A stretch of DNA of 64,000 nucleotides, from NCBI RefSeq assembly GCF_963855985.1, contig NC_087107.1, positions 4,278,001 through 4,342,000 of the forward strand, written 5' to 3'. Positions within the stretch are counted from its first letter, which is position 1; every line of letters begins with the position of its first letter. Positions 47,328 to 56,818 of the stretch are shown one piece after another. Made by a program: the position numbers and the translations under genes. Source of the DNA: Ostrinia nubilalis. Its lineage: Eukaryota; Arthropoda; Insecta; Lepidoptera; Crambidae. The notes beneath the pieces are model-generated. The model was not told the DNA's origin. It saw nothing but the letters and a program-made list of their open reading frames with translations, and ran no database searches.

Positions 47328-47589
47328 ACTCATTTCTCAAATGAGTCGCTTCTTTGGCAAAAAAATCTTTTTAAGGTCAGATTTATCAATATTTTTTTAA
47401 ATATATTCGGCCTTTAAAAAGTTCCTTTAGATAAATGGTTATTAAGAGCTGAGAGAGATTTGGAATAAAGATGATCTTTTACATAAGTATTCTAATACAT
47501 TTTGAGTTAAGTGTACCATTCACACACCTCGTCACTATCCATATCACTATGTACTCACTCAATGATTTCTGAAAATCCCATATTGACCC

Positions 47590-49425
47590 ATCTACGCTAC
47601 GTCATAGTGACGTTTTAATTATCACACGAATATTTACTGATACAATGTTACCAAACATTTAGCGAGATATTTTTACTGTTACCATTAACACTCTATGATA
47701 GTAAAATTGTGAAATATCTAACAAATAGAGCAAATTTCGCACGAAATTCGTTACAATTCTTAGGTACAACGTAGGTGTTATATCAATATTACGTAATAAT
47801 AGTAATTTACATGAACTTGTGTATATTCAATGATGCGTATAGTAATATTCCATTCTGTCATACGCATTAAGGATTCAATTTCGATACATTTTTGTTACAA
47901 AGAGGATTTAAAATAAGACGAAAAAGCAGTGAACTTATTTAAAGTCCGTACGATTGAGCTGGCTAAACAAAATGGACTAAAACAATTCCCCAAGTATGAT
48001 TAAATCTGAAGAGGGGTAAGAGTCTAGTTTAATAATGTATTTTATAAAGAATTTATTTGTAAAGTGTCTAACATAATTTAATGCCAACTGGAAATATCCT
48101 AGAGCATTGCTATTTTCAACCGACTTCAAAAAAGGAGGAGGTTCTCAATTCGACCCGTATGTTTTTTTTTTTTTCTATGTTTGTTACGCGATAACTCCGC
48201 CAATTATGAACCGATTTGAACAAATCTTTTTTCGGCGTATAGGTAATACCTCAAGGGTGGTCCCATTTAAATTTAATAATAGAAAAAACAACCCCCAAGG
48301 GTGGAAAATTGGGGATGAACTTTTTTATACGCAATATCTCCGCAGATTATAAATCAATTTGAACGATTATTTTTTTGTTGAATAGGTATTATCAAAAGGG
48401 TGGTTTCATGCGAATTTGAAGAAAATATTTCACCCCCAAGGGTGGAAAATTGGGGATGAACTTTTTTATACGCAATATCTCCGCCGATTATGAACCAATT
48501 TGAACGATTATTTTTTTGTTGAATAGGTATTATCAAAAGGGTGGTTTCATGCGAATTTGAAGAAAATATTTCACCCCCAAGGGTAGAACTTTAGGGGTGT
48601 ACCCTTTTCTCTGCAAAATCTTCGCCGATTATGAACCGATTTGATTTTTTAATTTTTAGTTTTTTTTTGTGTTCTCGAATTTGAAGTCGGTTTTATTTTT
48701 TTTAAAAAGTTAATTATTTGTAACAATATTTTATAAAACATAATAAGTGAAATATTTTGTAGACCAGTAGTAGCACTTCATCTATTCTACATCTGTTTAT
48801 CAAAAAATTGGCTAGCTGGCACTAAAATATTTTTTTAAATATTTACAAACTAGACCAATCACCAACCTTCCTAAAACTCTTTTACCGTATGTGTGACGTT
48901 TGAAGTGATAACATGTTTGAGTTACTGTCATTTCAGCAATTTTACACAACAAGTAAACCAATTATTGCCCAAATATCGCTATAATAAGTGACGTATAATG
49001 TGATAACGCGTTTTGTTCCCAATATTTTTAGCAATTTTGTGCATGTCATTAATAACATTGCGAAATATCTAACAACTAGACCAATTATTGCACGAAAACC
49101 CCTAAAATACACATACTGTTTAAGTGACATATGATGTGATAACGCGTTTTGTTACCAATATTTTAGCAATTTTGTACACGTCATTAATAACATAGCGAAA
49201 TATGTAACAACTAGACCAATTATTGCACGAAAACCCCTAAAATACACATAACGTTTAAGTGTCATACGATGTGATAGTGTGATGTTACCGACATTTTTAG
49301 CAATTTTTATACGTCATTAATAGGTTGTGAAATGTGTAAGAACTAGACCAATTATCGCAAGTATTTCCATAAAATTCTTATAAGTGACGTATGAAGTGAT
49401 AACACATTTAGTTTTAAATATCGGT
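47590..49425 (+). repeat. Degenerate satellite-like tandem array, period about 133 bp
   Basis: The motif AACTAGACCAATTATTGCAC recurs near 49074, 49209 and 49341 (spacings 135 and 132 bp), with weaker copies near 48848 and 48951 and a related block at 47640-47760 (AAATATCTAACAAATAGAGC). Units also share GATGTGATAACGCGTTTTGT and TACGTCATTAATA. The element at 48118-48692 lies inside the array. Related but more diverged sequence continues to about 49720. Confidence 0.75.
48118..48692 (+). mobile_element. Repeat element with 'AACCGACTTCAAA' inverted ends and 141-bp internal repeats
   Basis: AACCGACTTCAAA at 48118-48130 is inverted at 48680-48692. GGAGGAGGTTCTCAATTCG after the left end is a very common lepidopteran repeat start. 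Inside, GATTATGAACC-type units begin at about 48202, 48345, 48486 and 48627 (period 141-143 bp), sharing CACCCCCAAGGGTGGAAAAT. Short frames over it are repeat shadows. Superfamily unknown. Confidence 0.75.
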
Positions 49426-50043
49426 ACATTCAATCGAACTATGACTGGTTAAGTAGACTGACGCCCTACTGTCAATAATAATCAAGTTAGCACCATACTA
49501 CTTTTACAAACCGGCAATGGATACGACGTAGGTAGGTACTTATTCACATTTATCACTATGTTATATGTACTTTAGCCTTTAAAATTGACCTCATCTACGT
49601 CATGTTACACCATACGTTTACTATATCACTTATAGCAAACGTTTAGCGATTAATTGTAACTGTTACTGTTAGCACTGTTTCTACACGTCACAAAGTGGTA
49701 TTATGAAATATATCAATAGATTTCATCATCTTCATCATCACCTGACTACCACTGGTGTGAGATTATGATGTATTTGACGCTACTAACTTTATACAAGGCT
49801 CTCCTTTTCCAAAATCTGCGATCTACTTAGTCTCTATAACTAGGAGGCGTGGCGCGATTCGCTTGCCAATTCTTCCCAAAGGTCTACACTACTCTATTTC
49901 TATTTTTTTCTAATTACTGACATTTGGTAGTAGAACAAGATGATTGTCATGAAATTTATTTACCGTTTTAGTAATCAGTTTTGTCCCGATCACATGATTC
50001 TGTTCCATATTTCCATTGATGAATAAATTGGTAAATAGTAAGT
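49426..50043. other. Stretch without recognised gene (intron)
   Basis: Diverged relatives of the 133-bp array unit lie at about 49560-49720. Nothing else recognised. Confidence 0.4.
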
Positions 50044-50215
50044 CTAGGCGCAGACCATAGATTTTTTGTCGGCCGATAGTTTAGTCGGGCAGTTAATCAG
50101 TGTGGGCATGTATGGAAGTGCGCACATTACACCGATTTGGTATCGACCGATTCTTCATACAAAATAGAATCAGGCCCAACTATCGGCCAACTAAAAGTCA
50201 ATGGTCTGTGCCTAG
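50044..50215. mobile_element. MITE, 'CTAGGCGCAGACC' family, full copy
   Basis: CTAGGCGCAGACCATAGATT pairs with CAATGGTCTGTGCCTAG; GTCGGCCGATAGTT pairs with AACTATCGGCCAAC. The interior has GTGCGCACATTACACCGATT. It matches the truncated copy at 19203. Confidence 0.82.
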
Positions 50216-50574
50216 GCTAAATGTAAATAGTAACTCCTGACGGTAAAACCGAGTGACATTTACACCAGACCGAGTAAGTTTCCAACAAATCACATGTTGT
50301 GTCATCATGATCATGAGGCTGGAATTTGAATCGTCATGACCGTTATACGTCTACGCATAGTGATAATTTGATTCGACTCGATTTATCATGGTTGAAGTAT
50401 TTTGGGCATCTATAGGTACGCTTTATTGCTATCTATTTGGACTATGTACGAAATCATAAAGTGGGTAAATGGTTAGTAAAAATCAGACTATGTGGCCACT
50501 GAGATGAAGATTTTCCTAATTTACAAATAAATACATAACACTACACTATTCGGCAAAAACAAATCGTCAGCACA

Positions 50575-50665
50575 ACGTTTCCTTCAAAGTGGGAACCCAG
50601 GATCCTTTGATCAAGAGAGTCGATCTGTCAAATTGGTAGACCACTGAGGCGCTAGACAAATCGCT
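50575..50665 (-). mobile_element. Possible tRNA-like SINE remnant
   Basis: On the minus strand, GCGCCTCAGTGGTCTACCAA is followed by a decayed GGATCCTGGGTTCCCAC B-box region. No body or tail could be followed. Confidence 0.35.
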
Positions 50666-50703
50666 AGAAAAACAGAAGACCGTTCCCCTAGACAAGTGAC
50701 AAA

Positions 50704-50796
50704 GGCCCGAATTCACAAACGATGCTTGATTAAGTGAAGTAGCAAATCGAACGCACAGCGTTCGTTCGTGTGTGTGTATGTTTGTGAATACGGGTG
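50704..50796 (-). mobile_element. MITE, 'CCCGTATTCACAAAC' family, internally deleted copy 3
   Basis: CCCGAATTCACAAACGATGC at the left and GTTTGTGAATACGGG at the right. The middle third of the full element is missing and a GTGTGTGT run is present. It lies about 100 bp from the decayed dys exon copy. Confidence 0.75.
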
Positions 50797-50894
50797 AAAA
50801 TGTTTTTGCTCCGTGAAGGGCTTCGATTTTCGGAGCGATTTAAAAGTGCTCCTTGTCTAGGCTCTCTGGTTATCTTGACGATCGTCGTTCTTAC

Positions 50895-50996
50895 CTGGTG
50901 AACAAGTTTGCAGCTCGCTGGTGAGTGTGGCACGCTCTGAGTAGTGGCACGCTTTGAGTAGCCGTTCTCATCATCAGCACTGCGCCGCACTCACAC
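50895..50996 (-). pseudogene. Decayed tandem duplicate of the dys start exon
   Basis: On the minus strand it runs from GACAG|GTGTGAGTGCGG to TTCACCAG|GTAAGAACGA, matching the exon at 51017-51131 with a 122-bp offset. Shared blocks are TGCGGCGCAGTGCT, GATGATGAGAACGG, CACACTCACCAGCGAGCTGC and TTCACCAG plus the donor. The ATG has become TTG, and a GCGTGCCAC segment carries an extra base and a local duplication that shift the frame. Splice signals are kept, so it could still be used as an alternative non-coding exon; otherwise it is a relic. Confidence 0.75.
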
Positions 50997-51016
50997 CTGT
51001 CTGATGTTGTTCTTAC

Positions 51017-51027
51017 CTGGTGAACAT
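51017..51027 (-). CDS. dys: dysfusion start codon and first residues (first coding exon)
   Basis: On the minus strand, AAAC-ATG-TTC-ACC-AG|GTAAGAAC gives MFT plus the first two bases of an Arg codon. Joined to the bHLH exon at 26490 it reads MFTRFDQGKSTKGASK in phase. A start this close to the bHLH fits the Npas4 class, where the basic region is near the N-terminus. AAAC before ATG is a good insect start context. The frame upstream is open for about 27 codons but has no ATG before a TGA, so I place the start here. Confidence 0.72.
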
Positions 51028-51131
51028 GTTTGCAGCTCGCTGGTGAGTGTGGCGCTCTGAGTGGCGTCCCCGCGCGCCCGGACCGTTCTCATCATTAGCA
51101 CTGCGCCGCACTCACTCCTCGCCACTCACAC
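51028..51131 (-). other. dys: Putative dys 5' UTR part of the start exon
   Basis: TTTTGTCTTCAG (ending at 51132) is a plausible acceptor, so the exon would be 51017-51131 (115 nt). The sequence is GC-rich. It holds two adjacent ATGs at 51095-51090 that are out of frame with the main start and open past it into the bHLH exon. The acceptor could be wrong if transcription begins here. Confidence 0.5.
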
Positions 51132-52184
51132 CTGAAGACAAAACATTGATTTAATAAGTTATCTTTTGAGTTGGAAAGTATGATCTGAAACTGCCCTGCA
51201 AGTAAGTATATGGATGGTTGACACCATTAACCAATAATTCCTAAATACGACTTTAAAAACATTCTAGTCCTGAAATCTGAGTTTTACTAGATTTTTACTT
51301 TGAATTCAATAAAAATTCATCAATTAGGTTCGTGCATTAATGCATAATATCGGCCTTGTGTCTTATAAAACTTTTGGAGGTTCACGTTTTGACAGCTAAA
51401 AGTATGTCAATTGATAAGCGGTGTCAACTATCCCATTGCGAAAACATTGAAAAATTATTCACAAAAATGTCGACACATAAAATGCAGTAGTAATAAAAAG
51501 GTGATCACATTAGATGTTTGTGAAAATTCCGTTACACTACAGGTATTGGTCCTCACTTTTGTACGTGTACATTTTAGGCTCAACCTGCCAGACCCGAAAA
51601 GATATCAAATTGATCCCGTAATTCCGACGCTACCTTATTCAATTCTTAGTTGAACTTAACTATCCAACTAGAAACTCAGTAAGAATGTCTCTCCTTGAAC
51701 ATCTCGCTTCTCATTCTTGCCCCCACATTGGTCTAGCCCAAAAACGGTATGCTAATTTTTTTCATTAGGATTCACGTCGCTTACACCAATTGGCTGACAT
51801 TTCTGAGCCAAAATGTACATGGGTGGAGCATGTCAAATTACCAGTGGACGCAACCTTTTCCCTAACCGCATAAGGTTCAGAATGACATAGAAAAAACGGC
51901 AATAAAAACTGCCGGTCAAATAAGGAAGGCTCTAAAGTCATAAACTCGCATGTAGAGTCATGTCATGTGTTAACTGGTGTTTATATTTCCACAAATCGGT
52001 GGAGAGTAGGCCGGTGGGTAACAAACCTTATAAATCAGTCGCTAATTTACTACTTTGATTATGGGATTTTTCCATATTTTTTTTAAATAACAATACTTAT
52101 TTGTTTTATTGTTTTCAACGTATAAATAAATAGAATAAGGGAAAGATATAAAAGTACTGGTTTGTCTCAGGTAGAAATTGAATC
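51132..52184. other. Stretch without recognised gene, upstream of the dys start exon
   Basis: Expected to hold upstream dys intron or promoter sequence. No core promoter could be assigned with confidence. Confidence 0.4.
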
Positions 52185-52225
52185 CACTACCTTTTACTGA
52201 CTGAGCCACTGCTCTGATAAATCTT
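52185..52225 (-). mobile_element. Possible tRNA-like fragment
   Basis: On the minus strand, AGAGCAGTGGCTCAGTCAGT followed by GTGGATTCAATTTC looks like decayed A and B boxes. It is cut by the adjacent MITE. Confidence 0.35.
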
Positions 52226-52337
52226 ACGCCCGTATTCACAAATATTACTATGAGGTCTTACAGTACGCGTGGACGCACGCTGTGCGTTCGATTTGCTCCT
52301 TCACTTAAGCAAGCATCGTTTGTGAACACAAGTGTTA
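52226..52337 (+). mobile_element. MITE, 'CCCGTATTCACAAAC' family, internally deleted copy 4
   Basis: CTTACGCCCGTATTCACAAA at the left and CGTTTGTGAACACAAGTGTTA at the right, with TATTACTATGAGGTCTTACA and GTGCGTTCGATTTGCTCCTT inside. The GAACCAATCACAGAG block is missing. The 65-codon frame here is a shadow. Confidence 0.78.
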
Positions 52338-52867
52338 GTAGGTATCCTAAATGCCAAAATCCTAATAACTATCGATTGCAAAGTAATAAAGTGAAAAGAA
52401 ATATTACATTAACATTGCTTATAATGTTATTTTATACAAATTCATAAAGCACAAACTACATAATTCAACTCGAGACACGTTGATCGATGTCATCCCATAA
52501 TCGACGAGTATGATGATCACACATCGATTCTCCGGTATTTACAAGCAATATTTTGTTCGCATTTAACTTTTACAAACAAAATTACAGCTTTCAACGTTAC
52601 GATAATTTTCGTCATATCAGGCCATAACATGTCTCGGTACAAAACTTTTGTACATTCAAAAATGAGCCTTAAAACTTTAGTATAAGGTCGTTAAAAAGAT
52701 CTCTCAATCGGCGGATTGTACTAAGGACGTTTATTAAAGTTACCGTGGATGGTGATTGTACAAATTTTGGTATGTAATTTTTTCGGCTATTATTGGTAAA
52801 AGGAATGTAATTGGTGTTAGTTAAAGTGGGGTACAAGTATTTTTTTTTGTGCATAATTTGTGCTTTT

Positions 52868-52912
52868 TGACCGACTTCAACAAAAGGAGGAGGTTCTCAA
52901 TTCGGTTGGTTA
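52868..52912 (+). mobile_element. Left-end fragment of the 'ACCGACTTCAA...GGAGGAGGTTC' repeat
   Basis: GACCGACTTCAACAAAAGGA and GGAGGTTCTCAATTCGGTT match the left end of the 48118 element. The rest is absent. Confidence 0.7.
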
Positions 52913-53481
52913 TTGTTTACGATGGTCGAATCACCTAGCTGCTAAACTATAGATACCGTACCTAAGACTCGATCAAAAAACTGCCTGCTATTTTGAAGCT
53001 AAAATGAAGAGTCTCATAATTTTCATTTCTCACCAGAAATTCAACAAAATACCCTCCGAAAACGAATAATGGTGGCGTATGAGAAACCGAAATAGATACT
53101 GAACGCTGCGCCACTTGAAAATCGAGTAAAACAAACCGATATTCTGTTATGGCGATGCTTTGTCCCCCTCTTGCTCAGGGCAACAAACAGAGATGAAGGT
53201 ACCGATTGAAAAGTCGTAGGTCATTAGGTCCGGGCCTTATAAGGGCTACAATATGCCAATATGGTAGCAGCCGTGACTGCTGCGACATATGCCAAGCGGA
53301 AAAGCCAGTTGCATTCGTAAATTTGAGGCCTTTTGATCATAATCTTCAGATTGATAATATGGTGATTTGTTACTTAATGTAGGATAAATATTAAGCAAGC
53401 TGACATGTTCTTTTTTTCATATCACGGATAATTTAGAACACCAAGTGCTATTTTTGAAACAGACCTCTAAAACATTTTACA

Positions 53482-53790
53482 GAACTGGTGATGGAGCGAG
53501 CTATGCTCGGAGTTCCCCTAATCCGCAGGAGAATCCAATCAACCGACTTAACGCGTAGAATTACCAAACTTAGGAAGAGACAGTGGGCGGGTCACAGCTC
53601 GTAGAATTGATGCCTGTTGCGGCAGAAAATTTCTCGAGTGGCGAAAAACGTAGTGTAGGCAAACCCCCCACTTGGTAGACAGACAATCTGGTCAAGGTCA
53701 CGAAAATCATCTCTAGATGCGTGTAGTGCAGGACCTATCGTTGTGGATATTCTTGGGGGAAGCCTTTGTCCAGCAGTAGACTGCATTAGG
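53482..53790 (+). pseudogene. Degenerate retrotransposon 3' ORF end ('EAFVQQ' family)
   Basis: Plus-strand codons from about 53487 read LVMERAMLGVPLIRRRIQST, then ITKLRKRQWAGH, then after frameshifts LEWRKT, GKPPTWWTDNLVKVT and QDLSLWIFLGEAFVQQ with an in-frame stop. The order matches the C-terminal part of insect endonuclease-reverse transcriptases. Several stops and shifts show it is inactive. It is a different subfamily from the EAYVQQ copies. The 166-codon minus-strand frame over it is a shadow. Confidence 0.78.
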
Positions 53791-53831
53791 TTGAAAAGGA
53801 CCGAATGAGCATGTAGGCATTTTGATTGTAT

Positions 53832-53967
53832 AGTCAGCGTCAAATAGTTTGTGACACCCAAAGTTGCCAATAAGTTCGCAACAATCTTTGTTACAACTGG
53901 AATAAGGTTGTATATCAACTTTTTGGCCACTTTGGGTGTCATGCACGAACTATTGAACGCTGACTTT
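53832..53967. mobile_element. Palindromic MITE
   Basis: AGTCAGCGTCAAATAGTTTG plus TGACACCCAAAGT pairs with ACTTTGGGTGTCATGCACGA and ACTATTGAACGCTGACTTTA. About 136 bp; TA at the left edge is a possible target duplication. Confidence 0.78.
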
Positions 53968-56689
53968 AATTCAGCACCTATCGCCACTTTATAAGATGTG
54001 CTGTCGTCTTTACATAATGTCATTGTATTGGTGGTTCTCATTAAGCTATAACTATACTGCTGGTTTCGTATGAGGTTGAAACAATGGGTCATCGGTTCTG
54101 ATTTAAGCTGCGTAGGTGACCCGCGCTGACACCAGATGGCTCCACTGATATGGATTTGATTGTAATTGTTTCAGGTGTAGAGACATTTTCAGCCGTTTAG
54201 ATTTCTGACAAATTAAGTCAAAGATGGCCAGAGATGGAGGGAAATAATAATAGTTCGAGTAGAACATAATATTGAATTGGTTACAATGTGAACCCAAATT
54301 ATATTGTCAGGATCCGATCCTAGGATCTAGAATCGTAGGACTCTAGAGTCTTAAAACTGTTTTATGGTAGTTTATGCACTAGATCTGATTTTCGTCATCC
54401 AATTTCTCAAATTAGTTTTCTAGATCCCCATTTTGACGACTTCGGATCGGATGTAGTGCGTGTATACTCAAAACTGATATTTCATATGAAGTCATAGACT
54501 GTATATTTTTACAAAATAACGAGTACATTAAATGTTTTAAGCCAAAGATCTGCTTAATTTAGGGGTAGTGTGTGATACATAGTTGATTTTACATCTCATA
54601 CTTGCATCAATTCAATACAGCAACTAACTTCGAAATATTCTTAAAAAGTTCGACAGTCAACTCACAGTCCGTTTAATGATCACTGCGACAGTACTGTTAC
54701 TATGAAATTAATAACCGTATAAGAAAACAGAGGTTTGTCATACAAAACTCATACAGAATGTCGATTCAAATTATGATAAGGCGGTCGAAATTAGTTCTGG
54801 TAGGTCGTAATGGCCCTCGATTAGGTTTGTAGGTTGCACCGAGGTAGGAAGGTGTTTAGCGATGAATGGATTTGGTATTTTTGAGCAAACTTTGTATAGA
54901 AAATGAGGGTACTTAAAATACACTTATTTTCTGCTTCTCTTCAAGCAACTTTTAAGACTTGCCTTAGCCCTCAGGCTGATTTACCAAGTAAATAAATTTT
55001 AGTAAGAGTCCCGGACCCGGTAGACGTCGTAATAGACTCTTAAACAGCTGATGTTGACTTCCATTATACACGTTCATGCCCGATTAGCGAGTGGTCAGTT
55101 GTGGCCATTCGATACAAATCTAATACACACAAATTGTAGCAGCCACTTATTAGTGGCTTATTAGTGGTCGCCATAGACCACTATTGGCAGACGATGACCA
55201 CATTTGTTTACACAATTACCAAAAACGTGGCACGTGACAGCCACCAGTCGCTGTGGTCGCTGACTCCACTACCGAGCTTTACTGAGGACCCGTTGTCTAT
55301 ACTTCTTATCGGTTCTATCACAACAATACTCTTGGATGCGGTAATTGTTTGAAATAGCACATCCAATCCAAACCCTTCCTGGCTGAAGGACTCTATAGAA
55401 ATAGGATGAGCGACATGCCTCAGCTAAAGCACAAACGCGTCACTGCTTACGAAATGTCTGACTCCAGTCGCATTCATTGACTTGGTATCCACTATGAGTT
55501 TCTAATATTTTCACAACATTAAAATAGAGAAGAGTTACGAGTACTTAATGTCGTCTTAGTAAATGAGTTCCTAAAGTGTTTTTAAACCTCAATAAGGGAC
55601 TCTTAGTGCAAAATTATCTGATAAAGGATAGAGTCAATAAAGAATAAAAAAATACACATAATATCAAATTGTCAACGACAGATGCAATGACCACTAAGTT
55701 AAATTGGAACCTGATTGGAGTAATTTGAAAACAATAACACAAATATCTATTTGTAACCCAAACATAATTTTACAAGTAAGCAATAGATTTATTTCTAAAT
55801 GTAAAAGTATACCTCGCCATTTTTTATTTCACTGACATAAATTTTAATCTCAAAGAAACATCCAAGCATGTTTGTAAACAGCCTCTACAAACAAAGTTTA
55901 CAGCAAATAAAGACTACAAACTGCTACCTTTAAAACCGCTCAAAAAGTGGTTTAAACAAAGACCACCTGGGTCCAACCCCGTAAGTAAGTAAGAGCTAAG
56001 TGGTGGTGTTAATTTGGGTCTTTAAGATAACCGGTGAGTAAAAGAAAATCAGTCACTACACTTTTGAAAATCTTTTACTTTTAAATTGTAAAAAGCTTTA
56101 GTAAAAATTTTACAGAACAGTTTTATCAACGTGTAGAGAATAAACTCTAAATCATTGTTCTTCTGAGCATTCACAAAATGTTTACTAAGTCAAAGTTAAA
56201 CGGCTTAATATATTCCAAAAACATTACTAACTAATACATATTAAACTTAACGACCTGATTAATTCTATGGTCAAAATCTGGTAATGTGTTTACTTTTCCA
56301 ACCATAAAATCCAAAAGACGTGATAATGAAAAAGGTTGCACTGGTTCCACCTACGTTGAACTGGCTGTTCTCACTGTGCCATGTCTGGGGTGTTGTTTGA
56401 GGCAGCCCAACTGTGGTCTTATAGCCACGTGCTAATGTACCTACGTGTTAAGAATCCGGTCCAAATATTTGAACGGTTCGTTTTTCGACCACTAAGAAAG
56501 ACAAAGATAAAAATTGAATTATTTTTATTGGTATTATGAAGAGTTAAGGTATTTACACTGTCTTCACATTGGATAAAGGTATTTATTTAGGCCTAGATTT
56601 TAATGGGTTTTTCTTTTTAAAACTGCTAAACTGTTTGTTATAACAAGGAGGTATTCAGTTCACGCTAGATTTCTTATTTTTATTTATTA
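53968..56689. other. Stretch without recognised gene
   Basis: No exon, RNA gene or known repeat recognised. A small GC-richer patch is at 56335-56460. Upstream dys sequence or intergenic. Confidence 0.4.
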
Positions 56690-56818
56690 TTTTAATCAAT
56701 GAGGAACCCATCTCAACTCATAGAAAGTGATGACCGAAGGTGGAAGCGAGCTTCACCCGGAATTCTCAACCACAAAGGAGCTGACTATCTTACCTCCAAC
56801 TGGCGACAGACCTAAGTT
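56690..56818 (-). mobile_element. tRNA-type SINE fragment (family 1)
   Basis: GAAGGTGGAAGCGAGCTTCA, CCCGGAATTCTCAACCACAA and TGACTATCTTACCTCCAACT match the 3' part of the full SINE in inverse orientation. 5' truncated. Confidence 0.8.

Larger units (their letters stand above)
26491..51016 (-). other. dys: dysfusion first coding intron, about 24.5 kb
   Basis: Runs from the donor GTAAGAAC at 51016 to the acceptor CTTTCCTAG at 26491 and joins phase-2 AG to G. It is filled with SINEs, Helitrons, MITEs and tandem arrays listed separately. It also contains the decayed duplicate of the start exon. Joining of these two exons is inferred from phase and product, not from transcripts. Confidence 0.7.

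Noticed and set aside
53592..54092. 166-codon minus-strand frame
   Set aside because: It lies antisense to a degenerate retrotransposon ORF and across a palindromic MITE, both of which explain the openness.
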